Below are positions 8,801-15,174 of a DNA stretch of 18,807 nucleotides, in pieces (the stretch's first letter is position 1; each line of letters starts with the position of its first letter). Made by a program: the position numbers and the translations under genes. The DNA is taken from positions 1 through 18,807 of the forward strand of contig JASHUC010000286.1 in the NCBI GenBank assembly GCA_030040235.1, read 5' to 3'. This DNA is from Gammaproteobacteria bacterium. Its GTDB lineage: Bacteria; Pseudomonadota; Gammaproteobacteria; Steroidobacterales; Steroidobacteraceae. A model generated the notes under the pieces. It worked only from the letters and a program-made list of their open reading frames with translations. It ran no database searches and had not been told where the DNA came from.

Positions 8801-9929
8801 GGGATGGAACCGCGCGGGTGATCACCGACATCATTCCGGTCGCGGGATCACGGATCTTTTCCTTCGTGCCCACCACGGTCGGTGCGATCGTACCGGCGAG
8901 CTCGGGTGCGACGAGATCGAAGGTGCCCTCGAAGGTCGAGAGACCGGTGGCGGATTTGCGCCAGTCCTTCTCGCTGCGACCGTAGAGCGTGATCACGTTG
9001 ATGACGGGGATGCCGACCTTCTCGAGAATCTTCGCGGCATCCGAGCCGACGAACTGGAAGTTGGCACCGAGGCCGACATCGGCGCGCGGCTGCCCGTGCG
9101 AATCGAGCAACAGGCGCTCGAACGCCTCTGGGCCCGGATACCCGAAGACGGGGATGGCCTCCGCACCCTGCCTCTCCACCTCGGCGATCAGGGCATCGAG
9201 GAAGTCGGTGTCGCCGGTGTAGTAGGTCGCCTTGAAGAAGCCGATCGCGACGCGTGGTGCGCCCGGATGCTCCTTACCATGAGCGGCACGCCACGCATCG
9301 AACTGCTCCCAGGTTGGGAAGACCCGGCCACCCTGACCGTCCGGATAGTAGTAGCCGAAATCGAGCGAGCGCTGCGGCTCGGGAAGCGAGAGCCCCTCGA
9401 TCCCGGCCTTCGTCAGAGCGAGCTTCATCAGGCCTAGCGTGTTCCGAGGTCCGGCGTGTTCCCAGTACGCCCTCGCCCTCGGATCCCAGTCCACACCGCG
9501 ACTGATGTAGGCTCGCGATCCCAGCAGTCCCTCGCCTACCCCGAGTACCGTGCCGTGGCGCTGCACGTCGGCAATCAGATCGGTCTTGTTGCTCGCATTG
9601 AACTTCGCGAGCATCTGCTCGTTCATCGTGTCGAACACCAGAACGTCGGCGGACGTGATGCCCTTCGATGCCGTATCCGCGACGGTGGACTCCGCGAGCA
9701 ATGACAGCTTGATCCGGCCTTTGAGATCCGGACGCTCGGTGAGCAGCTCGTGGTAAGCGCTGAGCGTGCCTGGAATATTGCCGTCCGAGAACAGATAGCC
9801 GAGATGGATGACCCGGTGGCTGGGCTCGCCTCGCGAGGCCCCGTGCGCGGGGTTCTGCGCGAGGCCGTGGAGCGGAAGGCAAAGCGCCACCGACAGGGCG
9901 CTAAGGAGTCGGATGAGCCGGTGCGGCAC
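5865..9929 (-). CDS. Exported, membrane-anchored CobN/HmuS-family chelatase
   Basis: At 1354 aa this is a full-length member of the CobN/BchH chelatase large-subunit family. The conserved core VVHVGTHGTLEWLNG lies at 579-593, and the C-terminal CobN half, including NSGSWDSDTGFANDY near 981, is well kept. Unlike cytoplasmic CobN it has a signal peptide (residues 1-25, ending GLAQ) and a membrane helix at about 1330-1346 (ALWPALILLGLILG) followed by a basic tail. The chelatase body should therefore sit in the periplasm on an inner-membrane anchor. This layout, together with the ExbB-like and DUF2149 genes just upstream, matches HmuS of the Bacteroidetes hmu operon, which is reported to remove iron from haem. 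There is no CobS, CobT or other cobalamin gene nearby, so a role in B12 synthesis is unlikely. The start is GTG 9929 with a strong GGGAGGGG six bases upstream, inside the end of the DUF2149 gene. Haem, another tetrapyrrole or a corrinoid could be the substrate. Confidence 0.9.
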   Translation of the reverse strand: MPHRLIRLLSALSVALCLPLHGLAQNPAHGASRGEPSHRVIHLGYLFSDGNIPGTLSAYHELLTERPDLKGRIKLSLLAESTVADTASKGITSADVLVFDTMNEQMLAKFNASNKTDLIADVQRHGTVLGVGEGLLGSRAYISRGVDWDPRARAYWEHAGPRNTLGLMKLALTKAGIEGLSLPEPQRSLDFGYYYPDGQGGRVFPTWEQFDAWRAAHGKEHPGAPRVAIGFFKATYYTGDTDFLDALIAEVERQGAEAIPVFGYPGPEAFERLLLDSHGQPRADVGLGANFQFVGSDAAKILEKVGIPVINVITLYGRSEKDWRKSATGLSTFEGTFDLVAPELAGTIAPTVVGTKEKIRDPATGMMSVITRAVPSRVRMAVSRALKYAALRRKANADKRIALLFYDYPPGKADIGASYLNVAESLAAILRELKSQGYDIGSKVPTSEEVLTAITTQARNIGISAPGELRAMLSAGHAVRVPMAEYRRWLDAMAPSLKAKIIKDWGKPEKSTLMAVHGRDGTTFVIPMVRYGKIVLMPQPARAWGADLEKLYHAKDLAPTHQYVAAYAWLRNDFKADAVVHVGTHGTLEWLNGRDVGLAEDDAPDALIGNLPDIYIYNVDVVGEGLVARRRAMAELVDHMVPPFKPGGLTTELAKLSETMNDQSRNESKNPQLADTYLQQIREQAIKLGIAKDLDLEKKVRWTDADVHKIEDYLFELKDQKIPYGLHTFGRTPGKDAIDSTVQAIVSVDRSKLPENRKVSAADMRARIVASGPRELADLGGALAGRFVPAGLGGEPIRNPDSYATGNDFYGIDPDKVPKPAAWVMGSKLAEQMLEDHLKKTGKPLEKVSFVIWGDETMRSEGVLESEVFYLLGTKPVWDARGNLVGVLVVPRSQLGRPRVDIVIACAAAGLFSNVTHLMDEAVQRVKMLDEADNVVRQHYLEERAALIKLGTKPALADRMAGVRIFDEPPGTYDLNTSTIVANSGSWDSDTGFANDYIRKMGHGYGNGFWGEDMEDAFRLALSGTQTVVHSSSTALYGALDNDDMFMYVGGLASAIRSLDGKNPQVLVADSRDPSKPAMTDLSKFIGREFRSRYVNPTWIKGMQKEGYAGAAEMRSFVEYLWGWDATVPGAVDDAMWQQTFDTYVEDSQELGMKAFFESKSPFAYQDITARMLETIRKGYWTADARTRDTLLSEYIESIKRHGVNCTEVSCGDPRLLEYVLKEAARAGVPAPDIANARAQLEKAMGKSIESAAKALQEFAQHNDARELSERNRARHETAVMHSIRIPVSSDSGRTASSMLKGMLMTEEQRSQRAQQLPTAALPRLSIRDALWPALILLGLILGWRWREHARRST

Positions 9930-10281
9930 TGGCCGCCCCTCCCGATGCGGGATCGGGTACGTAGATGATCTGTCCGTTACTCAGGCGATAGGCGACGCCC
10001 AGACGTGTGCCCTCGCCCCGCCCGACCTTGCCGGAGAGCTTGTACGCCGTGACGGTCTTGCCCTTCTTGACGATGAGTTCCTGATTCCCTGCGGCGTCGG
10101 TCTTCACCATCGTCACTTCGCTCTTCGCGTTGAGCAGGTCACCCAGGTTGTAGACCGAGAAGATCGTGATCATCAGTCCGACGATGAATACCACGGACAC
10201 ATCGAACAGGTTGGCGACACCGGCGAGCGGGTCCTCCTCGATGGGCTCCTCGGGGGCGGCAAGCTTGATGAAGCGTCCCAT
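9901..10281 (-). CDS. DUF2149 protein, ExbD/TolR-like motor subunit
   Basis: This 126-aa protein matches DUF2149 as I remember it: a short acidic N-terminus, one membrane helix at about 27-46 (DVSVVFIVGLMITIFSVY) and a periplasmic domain of about 65 residues ending in an Ala/Pro-rich tail. Asp27 in NLFDVSVVF sits where ExbD and TolR carry their essential proton-carrying Asp at the start of the helix. DUF2149 genes are known beside a MotA/TolQ/ExbB protein and a CobN-like protein, for example in the hmu operon (HmuV position). The start codon ATG shares one base with the TGA of the ExbB-like gene (TGATG), with GGAG eight bases upstream. The last 29 bases overlap the CobN-like gene. It is likely the partner of the ExbB-like subunit in a proton-driven complex that energises the chelatase or an outer-membrane receptor. 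Confidence 0.85.
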   Translation of the reverse strand: MGRFIKLAAPEEPIEEDPLAGVANLFDVSVVFIVGLMITIFSVYNLGDLLNAKSEVTMVKTDAAGNQELIVKKGKTVTAYKLSGKVGRGEGTRLGVAYRLSNGQIIYVPDPASGGAASAAPAHPTP

Positions 10282-10940
10282 CAGGCGCGCTCCAGCTTGC
10301 CGGAAACCGGCCTCACCTGGCAGGCCCGCTCGAGGTCGGCGGAGACGGCCTCTGCGAGGTAGCGCTGCTCGCGAATTGCCGCGCTCACCCAGCTCTGGCG
10401 CAACGCGACGAGCGCGTACGCGATGGTGCCGGCCGCAAGCCCGATGATCGTCGTCGTGAAGGCAATGACCATCTGTCCCGCCATGGCCTGCAGATTGCCG
10501 CCGGCCATCGCCGCGAGCGATCCACCCATCGGGATGAGGGTGCCGATCAGCCCGAGGCTCGGGCCGAGCTTGACCAGCGAGCGCACGCCATCGAGGGAGT
10601 GGCGCAACCGCTCTTCGCTTTCGGCCACCACGTTTTCCAGGCCGCCTCCGGTGAGGCCGTCCGTGGCGTCGAGTTCCTGGATCGCTCTCAGCATGCGCCG
10701 AAGATTCGGGGGGAGCAGCGCGAGTCGCTCCGCGTCGGCTCTGAGCACATCGCCTCGTTGCAGCCAGCGCTTCAAGCTGAACCGCTGCCGAATGTGTCGC
10801 TGGCGCACCGCTTCGCCGATCGTACGGCCGATTTGATACAACGTGAGGCCCACGCAGACCCACAGGAGCGCCATCACCGGGAAGCGCAGAATCTGGCCCA
10901 GGGCGAACAGCCCATTCTCCAGGAGGTCGAGCAGACTCAT
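10281..10940 (-). CDS. MotA/TolQ/ExbB-family proton channel subunit
   Basis: This 219-aa inner-membrane protein has the ExbB/TolQ plan: one N-terminal helix (about 8-33), a cytoplasmic stretch rich in Arg and Glu (about 37-115), then two adjacent helices. The second helix carries LGPSLGLIGTLIPMGGS and the third VIAFTTTIIGLAAGTIAYAL, the small-residue and Thr-rich packing typical of the channel-lining segments. I chose ATG 10940 because it overlaps the upstream stop in an ATGA arrangement and has GGAG eight bases upstream; an in-frame ATG 22 codons earlier would add a hydrophilic tail lying inside the upstream gene. Together with the DUF2149 protein it should form a proton-motive-force motor. 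In the hmu operon the equivalent protein is HmuU. It could serve TonB-type receptor energising or act directly on the CobN-like partner. Confidence 0.9.
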   Translation of the reverse strand: MSLLDLLENGLFALGQILRFPVMALLWVCVGLTLYQIGRTIGEAVRQRHIRQRFSLKRWLQRGDVLRADAERLALLPPNLRRMLRAIQELDATDGLTGGGLENVVAESEERLRHSLDGVRSLVKLGPSLGLIGTLIPMGGSLAAMAGGNLQAMAGQMVIAFTTTIIGLAAGTIAYALVALRQSWVSAAIREQRYLAEAVSADLERACQVRPVSGKLERA

Positions 10941-11506
10941 CGGCCGCTCCGCATCCCGATCCAGAGACCGACCAGCAGAGCAATGCAAAGCAGAGCTCCG
11001 GCCCACATCGGGACCGCCGTGTGCGTCGGCACCAGCGTGTGATTCAGCAGTCGCGCCGAGCGCCAGCCGGAGGCGACATCAGGTGCCAACCCCACCGCAA
11101 CGGCCGCGAGTCCCGCCAGATACAGAATGGTGTCCCGTGCGCCAGCATTGCGCTTCGGGACCAGTAGTGCACCCGTCATCAACACTCCCGCACCGAGCAG
11201 CAACGCTACCCAGCGATTGAGGCCGCATGTGGCGTAGAGCGCCGCGGCCGCTCCCGCGCAGACACCGGCGAGCACGCGATCGCGCCGGCCCGAGCCGGGC
11301 CAGATCAAGGACACCGCCGCTGAGGCTCCGGCGATGAATCCGACTCCTGCCGAGGGAGGGACGAACACCGTCAGTGCGGCAAACGCCGCGGTATAGGAGG
11401 CAGCCAGCTCGAGCGCCGCAACCCGCCGCTCGAGCGCCTGCGCGGCAAGCACGACGGCCACCACCATCGTCAACAACCATACGCACGAGGCGGCGAACGA
11501 GGACAT
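10937..11506 (-). CDS. Seven-helix membrane protein, first gene of the CobN operon
   Basis: This 189-aa protein is almost entirely hydrophobic, with about seven candidate membrane helices (roughly 5-24, 33-50, 53-68, 79-96, 100-115, 126-143 and 166-184). I do not recognise its family. A stop codon lies two codons upstream of ATG 11506, so that ATG or a later one must be the start; no clear ribosome binding site precedes it, and it may be nearly leaderless or start downstream at residue 15. Its stop overlaps the ExbB-like start by four bases (ATGA), which ties it to the motor and chelatase genes. In hmu operons a multi-pass protein (HmuT, DUF2162) occupies the same place, but I cannot show homology by eye. 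Transport of a chelatase substrate or product is a reasonable but untested idea. Confidence 0.75.
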   Translation of the reverse strand: MSSFAASCVWLLTMVVAVVLAAQALERRVAALELAASYTAAFAALTVFVPPSAGVGFIAGASAAVSLIWPGSGRRDRVLAGVCAGAAAALYATCGLNRWVALLLGAGVLMTGALLVPKRNAGARDTILYLAGLAAVAVGLAPDVASGWRSARLLNHTLVPTHTAVPMWAGALLCIALLVGLWIGMRSGR

Positions 11507-11583
11507 TCGTCAGTGGAACCGGGGGACGAGGCGCAGGTAGCGAAGCGTATCCACTGTCCCCGTCTTACGCCGCAGACGCCCAC

Positions 11584-11622
11584 ATCCCTCCACCGCTCGA
11601 CGGTCGGAGCGTACGGAGGGAT
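11584..11622. repeat. Nested inverted repeat, candidate operator or leader hairpin
   Basis: The outer arms ATCCCTCC (11584-11591) and GGAGGGAT (11615-11622) are exact reverse complements. Directly inside the left arm, ACCG (11592-11595) pairs with CGGT (11601-11604) around a 5-nt loop. An alternative fold pairs CTCCACCG (11588-11595) with CGGT and GGAG (11601-11609) with one bulged C. It lies in the shared upstream region of the two units. It could be a protein-binding site or an RNA hairpin in the leader of either transcript. Confidence 0.5.
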
Positions 11623-11629
11623 CAAGTCG

Positions 11630-11698
11630 GCTCGATCGTATTCTCACGAAATATCCATGAAGCCTCGGCTCGCCCATTTGCCGGTCGAGCGATCGAGC
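11630..11698. repeat. 9-bp inverted repeat upstream of the ABC importer
   Basis: GCTCGATCG at 11630-11638 and CGATCGAGC at 11690-11698 are exact reverse complements separated by 51 bases, and end just before the binding-protein start. Each contains the palindrome CGATCG, a common word in this GC-rich DNA, so chance is a real alternative. If real, it may be a paired operator or fold in the leader RNA. Confidence 0.3.
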
Positions 11699-11718
11699 AA
11701 GTTTAAGGCATGGGAGAG

Positions 11719-12564
11719 ATGACGAGGGCGCGAATCACCGCCGGGGTCGTTTCGGTGCTCGCAATCGCCGGGTCGGTCTGCGCCGCCCCACCGCAGCGGG
11801 TCATGTCGATCAGCCTGTGCTCCGACCAGCTATTGCTCGATTTACTGCCTCCGAGCCGCATCACCTCCGTTACCTACCTGTCGCGCGAGCGCAATGAGTC
11901 CTACCTCAATGACGAAGCCTGGAAAGTCGGGGTCAACCACGGAACCGCGGAGGATGTGGTCAGGGAACGCCCCGATCTGGTGCTCGCCGGAACATACACC
12001 ACGCCGGACACCCGCCGCCTCGTGAAGGCCGTGGGAATCCCGATGATGGAGCTGCCGCCAGCCAATACCTTTGAAGAGATTCGCGACCAGACGCGCGAGC
12101 TCGGACACGCCCTCGGCGCCGATGCGCAGGCGGATGGGCTGATACGTCGCATGAACACGACGCTTGCGCAGCTCGCCGCGACGGCTCCGAAGCGCCGAAT
12201 CACGATTGTCAGCTGGGACGGCGGCGGCTCCGTGCCTGGGCGGGGCACGCTCGATGATGCGATTTTCAGGGCGGCGGGCGCCGTCAATCTCGGTGCCGAA
12301 CCGGGTCTGCGCTCGGTTCAGTTCGATACCGAGCGACTGCTCCTGGCACATCCGGAGCTCCTCGCCTTCGGGGATGCGACGACGACCACCCCGTCACTGC
12401 GCAGCGGAATTTTCGCCCAACCTGTGGTGCGCCAGCAATTTGCCGGCCGGATGATCACCTACCCCGAGCTGCTCTACAGCTGCGGGCTGCCTCAGTCGGC
12501 AGATGCCGCCGTACAGCTTCGCCGCGCGATGCTCGCAGCCCTGCGTACCACGCCCCCAGGGTGA
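11719..12564 (+). CDS. ABC importer periplasmic binding protein (BtuF/FecB-like)
   Basis: This protein of about 281 aa is a helical-backbone metal receptor of the class that binds cobalamin, haem or ferric siderophores for ABC import. After a signal peptide ending near VCAAPP comes the class opening RVMSISLCSDQLLLDLLPP, then ERPDLVLAGTYTT and the first-lobe end AVGIPMMELPPANTFEEI. The second lobe begins at RRITIVSWDGGGSVPGRG and closes with the YPELLYSCGLP segment. I prefer ATG 11719, which gives a basic n-region; ATG 11710 is possible and an in-frame TAA at 11704-11706 rules out anything earlier. It is the first gene of the importer operon and its stop lies inside the permease start region. 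The -1 residue before Cys is Val, so a lipoprotein is unlikely. Ligand identity cannot be told from sequence; the neighbours favour haem, a tetrapyrrole or an iron chelate. Confidence 0.88.
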   Translation: MTRARITAGVVSVLAIAGSVCAAPPQRVMSISLCSDQLLLDLLPPSRITSVTYLSRERNESYLNDEAWKVGVNHGTAEDVVRERPDLVLAGTYTTPDTRRLVKAVGIPMMELPPANTFEEIRDQTRELGHALGADAQADGLIRRMNTTLAQLAATAPKRRITIVSWDGGGSVPGRGTLDDAIFRAAGAVNLGAEPGLRSVQFDTERLLLAHPELLAFGDATTTTPSLRSGIFAQPVVRQQFAGRMITYPELLYSCGLPQSADAAVQLRRAMLAALRTTPPG

Positions 12565-12569
12565 TGCCG

Positions 12570-13610
12570 ATGGACTACAAGCCTTCCGGCGCCGCAGCTA
12601 GGGGGGCTCGGCTCGAGCCTGCCCGGATCAGGACCGGCCTCGCCGGCGTTGCGGCGCTGCTCGTTCTCCTGACCATCCTTGCGCTCGTATCGCTGTTCTG
12701 CGGAACCGTGTGGCTGCCGCCCCAGCAATTGCTGGGAAGCGACGCAACGGGGCACATGGCGCGGCTGATCCTGATCGACCTGCGGCTGCCGCGCATGACG
12801 CTCGGAATGCTCATTGGAGGCAGCCTTGGCCTCTCCGGAGCGGTCCTGCAAGGGTTGACGCGCAACCCCCTGGCTGAACCTGGACTGCTCGGCGTGTCGT
12901 CCGGGGCCGCGTTCGGCGCTGTGGTGGCGATTTACTTCGGGTTCGCCAGCCACTTCGCTGCCGCCCCGCAACTGCTCGGGCTCTGTGGGGCCGGCGCTGC
13001 CATGCTCACGACCTTTGCTCTCGGTCGCGGTGGAGGAACCGTCGCCTTGATCCTCGCGGGTGCGGCGGTGATGGCCCTGATGTCTGCGCTCACCTCTTTC
13101 GCGCTCGATTTCGCGGCCAACCCCTACGCGGCGTTTGAGATCACGACCTGGCTCATGGGCTCACTTACCGATAAGGGTTGGCCTCAGGTCGCACTCGCAT
13201 CACCGTTCATACTTGGGGGCGCTGCGCTCCTCGCCATGACCGGTCGTTCGCTCGATGCACTATCGCTCGGCGAGATGCAGGCCGAGAGTCTCGGAGTCAA
13301 CCTGGAGCGACTGAATGTCCTCGCGCTCGTCGGGACCGCCCTGGCAGTCGGTGCTGCCACGGCAGTCGCGGGCGCCATCAGCTTCGTCGGTCTGATCGCG
13401 CCGCACCTCGTGCGCGGGATGATGGAGCATCAGCCGGCCCGCATTCTCTGGCCCTCCGCGATCGCAGGAGCGGCGCTGCTGCTGGCCGCCGACATTGCAA
13501 CGCGCCTGATCCGGACCGGGCCGGAGATCAAGCTGGGAGTCTTTACCGCACTGCTCGGCACACCCTTCTTCTTTTGGCTGGTCGTGCGCCTGCGAAAGAA
13601 CGCGCCGTGA
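12570..13610 (+). CDS. FecCD/BtuC-family ABC importer permease
   Basis: This inner-membrane permease of about 346 aa has the usual FecCD length and about ten hydrophobic helices. The family signatures are plain: LRLPRMTLGMLIGGSLGLSG, then LQGLTRNPLAEPGLLGVSSG early on, the AISFVGLIAPHLVR coupling-helix region later, and LGVFTALLGTPFFFWLVVR at the C-terminus. It would form the homodimeric channel that passes the ligand delivered by the binding protein into the cytoplasm. The start is best placed at ATG 12570, with AGGG eight bases upstream. ATG 12564, which overlaps the TGA of the binding protein (TGATG), and GTG 12561 are alternatives that add two or three residues. The ATPase gene follows after 13 bases. 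Related permeases carry cobalamin, haem or siderophores and do not reveal which by sequence alone. Confidence 0.93.
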   Translation: MDYKPSGAAARGARLEPARIRTGLAGVAALLVLLTILALVSLFCGTVWLPPQQLLGSDATGHMARLILIDLRLPRMTLGMLIGGSLGLSGAVLQGLTRNPLAEPGLLGVSSGAAFGAVVAIYFGFASHFAAAPQLLGLCGAGAAMLTTFALGRGGGTVALILAGAAVMALMSALTSFALDFAANPYAAFEITTWLMGSLTDKGWPQVALASPFILGGAALLAMTGRSLDALSLGEMQAESLGVNLERLNVLALVGTALAVGAATAVAGAISFVGLIAPHLVRGMMEHQPARILWPSAIAGAALLLAADIATRLIRTGPEIKLGVFTALLGTPFFFWLVVRLRKNAP

Positions 13611-13623
13611 CCACGAGCGCGCC

Positions 13624-14409
13624 ATGACCACGCTTGCGGCCCATCATCTCGTCGTGCGCCGCAAGGACCGGCTCATCCTCGACAAGATCTCCTTCGGCGC
13701 CGAAGCGGGCGAGTTCGTAGCGGTCATCGGCAGGAACGGCGCCGGAAAGTCCACGCTGCTATCCTCGCTGGCGGGGCTGCTGCGGCCCTCGCGCGGCCTC
13801 ATCACGCTCGATGGCACGCCGCTCGCGGCGTTCGGTCGCCAGGCTCTCGCTCGCCGTCGCGCCTACTTGCCGCAGAATCCGCGCTGTGAATGGCCCATCT
13901 CCGTCGAGCGCCTCGTGGCGCTTGGCCTGACGCCCGTGCTGCCCGCGCTCGGGGACCTGCCGCCAGCGTTTCGGCCCCGCATCGATGCCGTGCTGAAATC
14001 CTGCGATCTGTCCTCCAAACGTCTGCAACCCGCGACCACGCTCTCCGGGGGCGAGCTGGCCCGCGCCATGCTTGCGCGAGCGCTCGTCGGGGATCCTGAG
14101 ATCCTCATCGTCGATGAGCCCACGGCAGGCCTCGATCCTCGGCATGCGCTCGACGCAGCGGCGCGCTTGCGAGCGCTCGCGGGTGCCGGGAAGCTCGTCA
14201 TCGCCGCCTTTCATGATCTGACACTGGTCGCTCGTTATGCGACGCGGATACTGGCATTGCAGGACGGCCGAATCGCTGGCGCCGGGCCCACGGCCGAGGC
14301 ACTCACTTCCGAGCTCCTGCGCGAACTGCTGGATGTGGAGGCGCGCGTGACCCACACCCCGGGCGGCACTTTCGTCGACTATCTCTCCGGTGAAGTCTCT
14401 CGCCCCTGA
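13624..14409 (+). CDS. FecE/BtuD/HmuV-type ABC importer ATPase
   Basis: This 261-aa protein is the nucleotide-binding subunit of the importer. All motifs are intact: Walker A GRNGAGKST (36-44), Q-loop Gln84, signature LSGGE (140-144), Walker B ILIVDEP (160-166), D-loop around 170 and the switch His197 in AAFHDL. The length and the C-terminal region are as expected for type II importers. It follows the permease by 13 bases and no strong ribosome binding site is seen, so translation probably depends on the genes before it. It is the last gene of the importer operon; the next gene converges on it from the other strand after 33 bases. Two ATPase copies would pair with two permease copies to drive uptake of an iron, haem or corrinoid ligand. 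Confidence 0.93.
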   Translation: MTTLAAHHLVVRRKDRLILDKISFGAEAGEFVAVIGRNGAGKSTLLSSLAGLLRPSRGLITLDGTPLAAFGRQALARRRAYLPQNPRCEWPISVERLVALGLTPVLPALGDLPPAFRPRIDAVLKSCDLSSKRLQPATTLSGGELARAMLARALVGDPEILIVDEPTAGLDPRHALDAAARLRALAGAGKLVIAAFHDLTLVARYATRILALQDGRIAGAGPTAEALTSELLRELLDVEARVTHTPGGTFVDYLSGEVSRP

Positions 14410-14442
14410 TTGGGGGCCGGTGAGCTGAGCTGCCGAGTCTCT

Positions 14443-15174
14443 CTAGAGATGCGCATCAGCCACCGGAACTTTGATCCAGATCAGCAGGCTCCAGCGCGCG
14501 CGCCCGCTGTGGTTGGGTAGCGCGCGATGCGGCGTGTAGCGGTCCAGGAATAGCACGCTGCCGGCGGCACAGAAAGGCTGCACGCGCGGCAAGTCACGGA
14601 GGTCGGACTCGGAGATCTCGAAGCGCCCCGAATCGCGTGCGTGTGGAAGCGGCGTCGTGCGCCGCCCGGCTATCAACTCCAGACCACCCGTATCGGGTCC
14701 TGCGTCCATGAGCGGAATCCAACAGGTCAGACGAATCCCGGAGCAGGGGGACCCGTCGTTGAGCACCACATCAGAGCGCCAGCGTTGACGTTCGGGGGCG
14801 AGCCCGGAAACGTTGGCGTGCAGGCGCATGATGAACCCGTCGGCCTCAGCCCCGAGAAATTCCTCGATGCACAGGCCCAGCGTCTCATCGGCCGCCACCC
14901 GCGTGAACGCCGGCGCCCGATGTGCATCGGTGCAAGCCGCCAGTCGCAGCAGGTTGGCATAGGACCGATCGCGCGCGGCGACACGGTCGAGCCGCTCGGC
15001 GAGCGGCGCACCCGGCTCACTGGCCTCGAAGGGAAGGTACAGCGCGCGGGCTACACGGTCGATGTGCGCGAGAACCTCGGCTTGCAGCGATTCAATCACA
15101 GCGGGAGCGAACACCGGCCGCAGCGCGAAACCGTCAGTTTCGAAGGACATCTGCCGGGCGGGCAGCGCGTTCAT
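14443..15174 (-). CDS. PhyH-like (phytanoyl-CoA dioxygenase family) protein with altered iron site
   Basis: This 243-aa cytoplasmic protein resembles Fe(II)/2-oxoglutarate oxygenases of the phytanoyl-CoA dioxygenase family. The fold signatures are GIRLTCWIPLMDAGPDTGGLELIAG (two adjoining pieces, 146-160 and 161-170), AGSVLFLDRYTPHRALPNHS (204-223) and GRARWSLLIWI. The distal His216 and the 2-oxoglutarate Arg227 are eleven residues apart, the same spacing as in human PHYH (His264, Arg275). The first metal motif, normally HxD, reads W-R-S-D: Arg133 replaces His and Asp135 is kept. The enzyme may thus be inactive, bind metal differently or have another role. It stands alone on the minus strand, convergent with the ATPase gene and divergent from the 333-aa protein. 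No strong ribosome binding site precedes ATG 15174; ATG at residue 9 is an alternative start. The substrate is unknown; siderophore or chelator modification would suit the context but is inference. Confidence 0.75.
   Translation of the reverse strand: MNALPARQMSFETDGFALRPVFAPAVIESLQAEVLAHIDRVARALYLPFEASEPGAPLAERLDRVAARDRSYANLLRLAACTDAHRAPAFTRVAADETLGLCIEEFLGAEADGFIMRLHANVSGLAPERQRWRSDVVLNDGSPCSGIRLTCWIPLMDAGPDTGGLELIAGRRTTPLPHARDSGRFEISESDLRDLPRVQPFCAAGSVLFLDRYTPHRALPNHSGRARWSLLIWIKVPVADAHL

Larger units (their letters stand above)
11507..11709. promoter_or_regulatory. Divergent control region between the CobN operon and the ABC importer
   Basis: About 0.2 kb separates the two divergent transcription units and must hold at least two promoters. 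It contains three sets of perfect inverted repeats: 7-nt arms at 11511-11517 and 11550-11556, 8-nt arms at 11584-11591 and 11615-11622, and 9-nt arms at 11630-11638 and 11690-11698. I looked for a cobalamin riboswitch on both strands and found none of its conserved boxes, and no good Fur-box match. No -10/-35 pair stands out. Confidence 0.45.

Noticed and set aside
5865..9929. Cobaltochelatase for aerobic cobalamin synthesis
   Set aside because: The protein has a signal peptide and membrane anchor, and no cobS, cobT or other cob gene is nearby.
10941..11006. 22-codon N-terminal extension of the ExbB-like protein
   Set aside because: It would be a hydrophilic tail coded entirely inside the upstream gene; ATG 10940 has a ribosome binding site and ATGA coupling.
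11507..11709. Cobalamin riboswitch upstream of the CobN operon or the BtuF-like gene
   Set aside because: A CCACTG word occurs, but neither the long B12-box-like conserved core nor the other conserved blocks are present on either strand.
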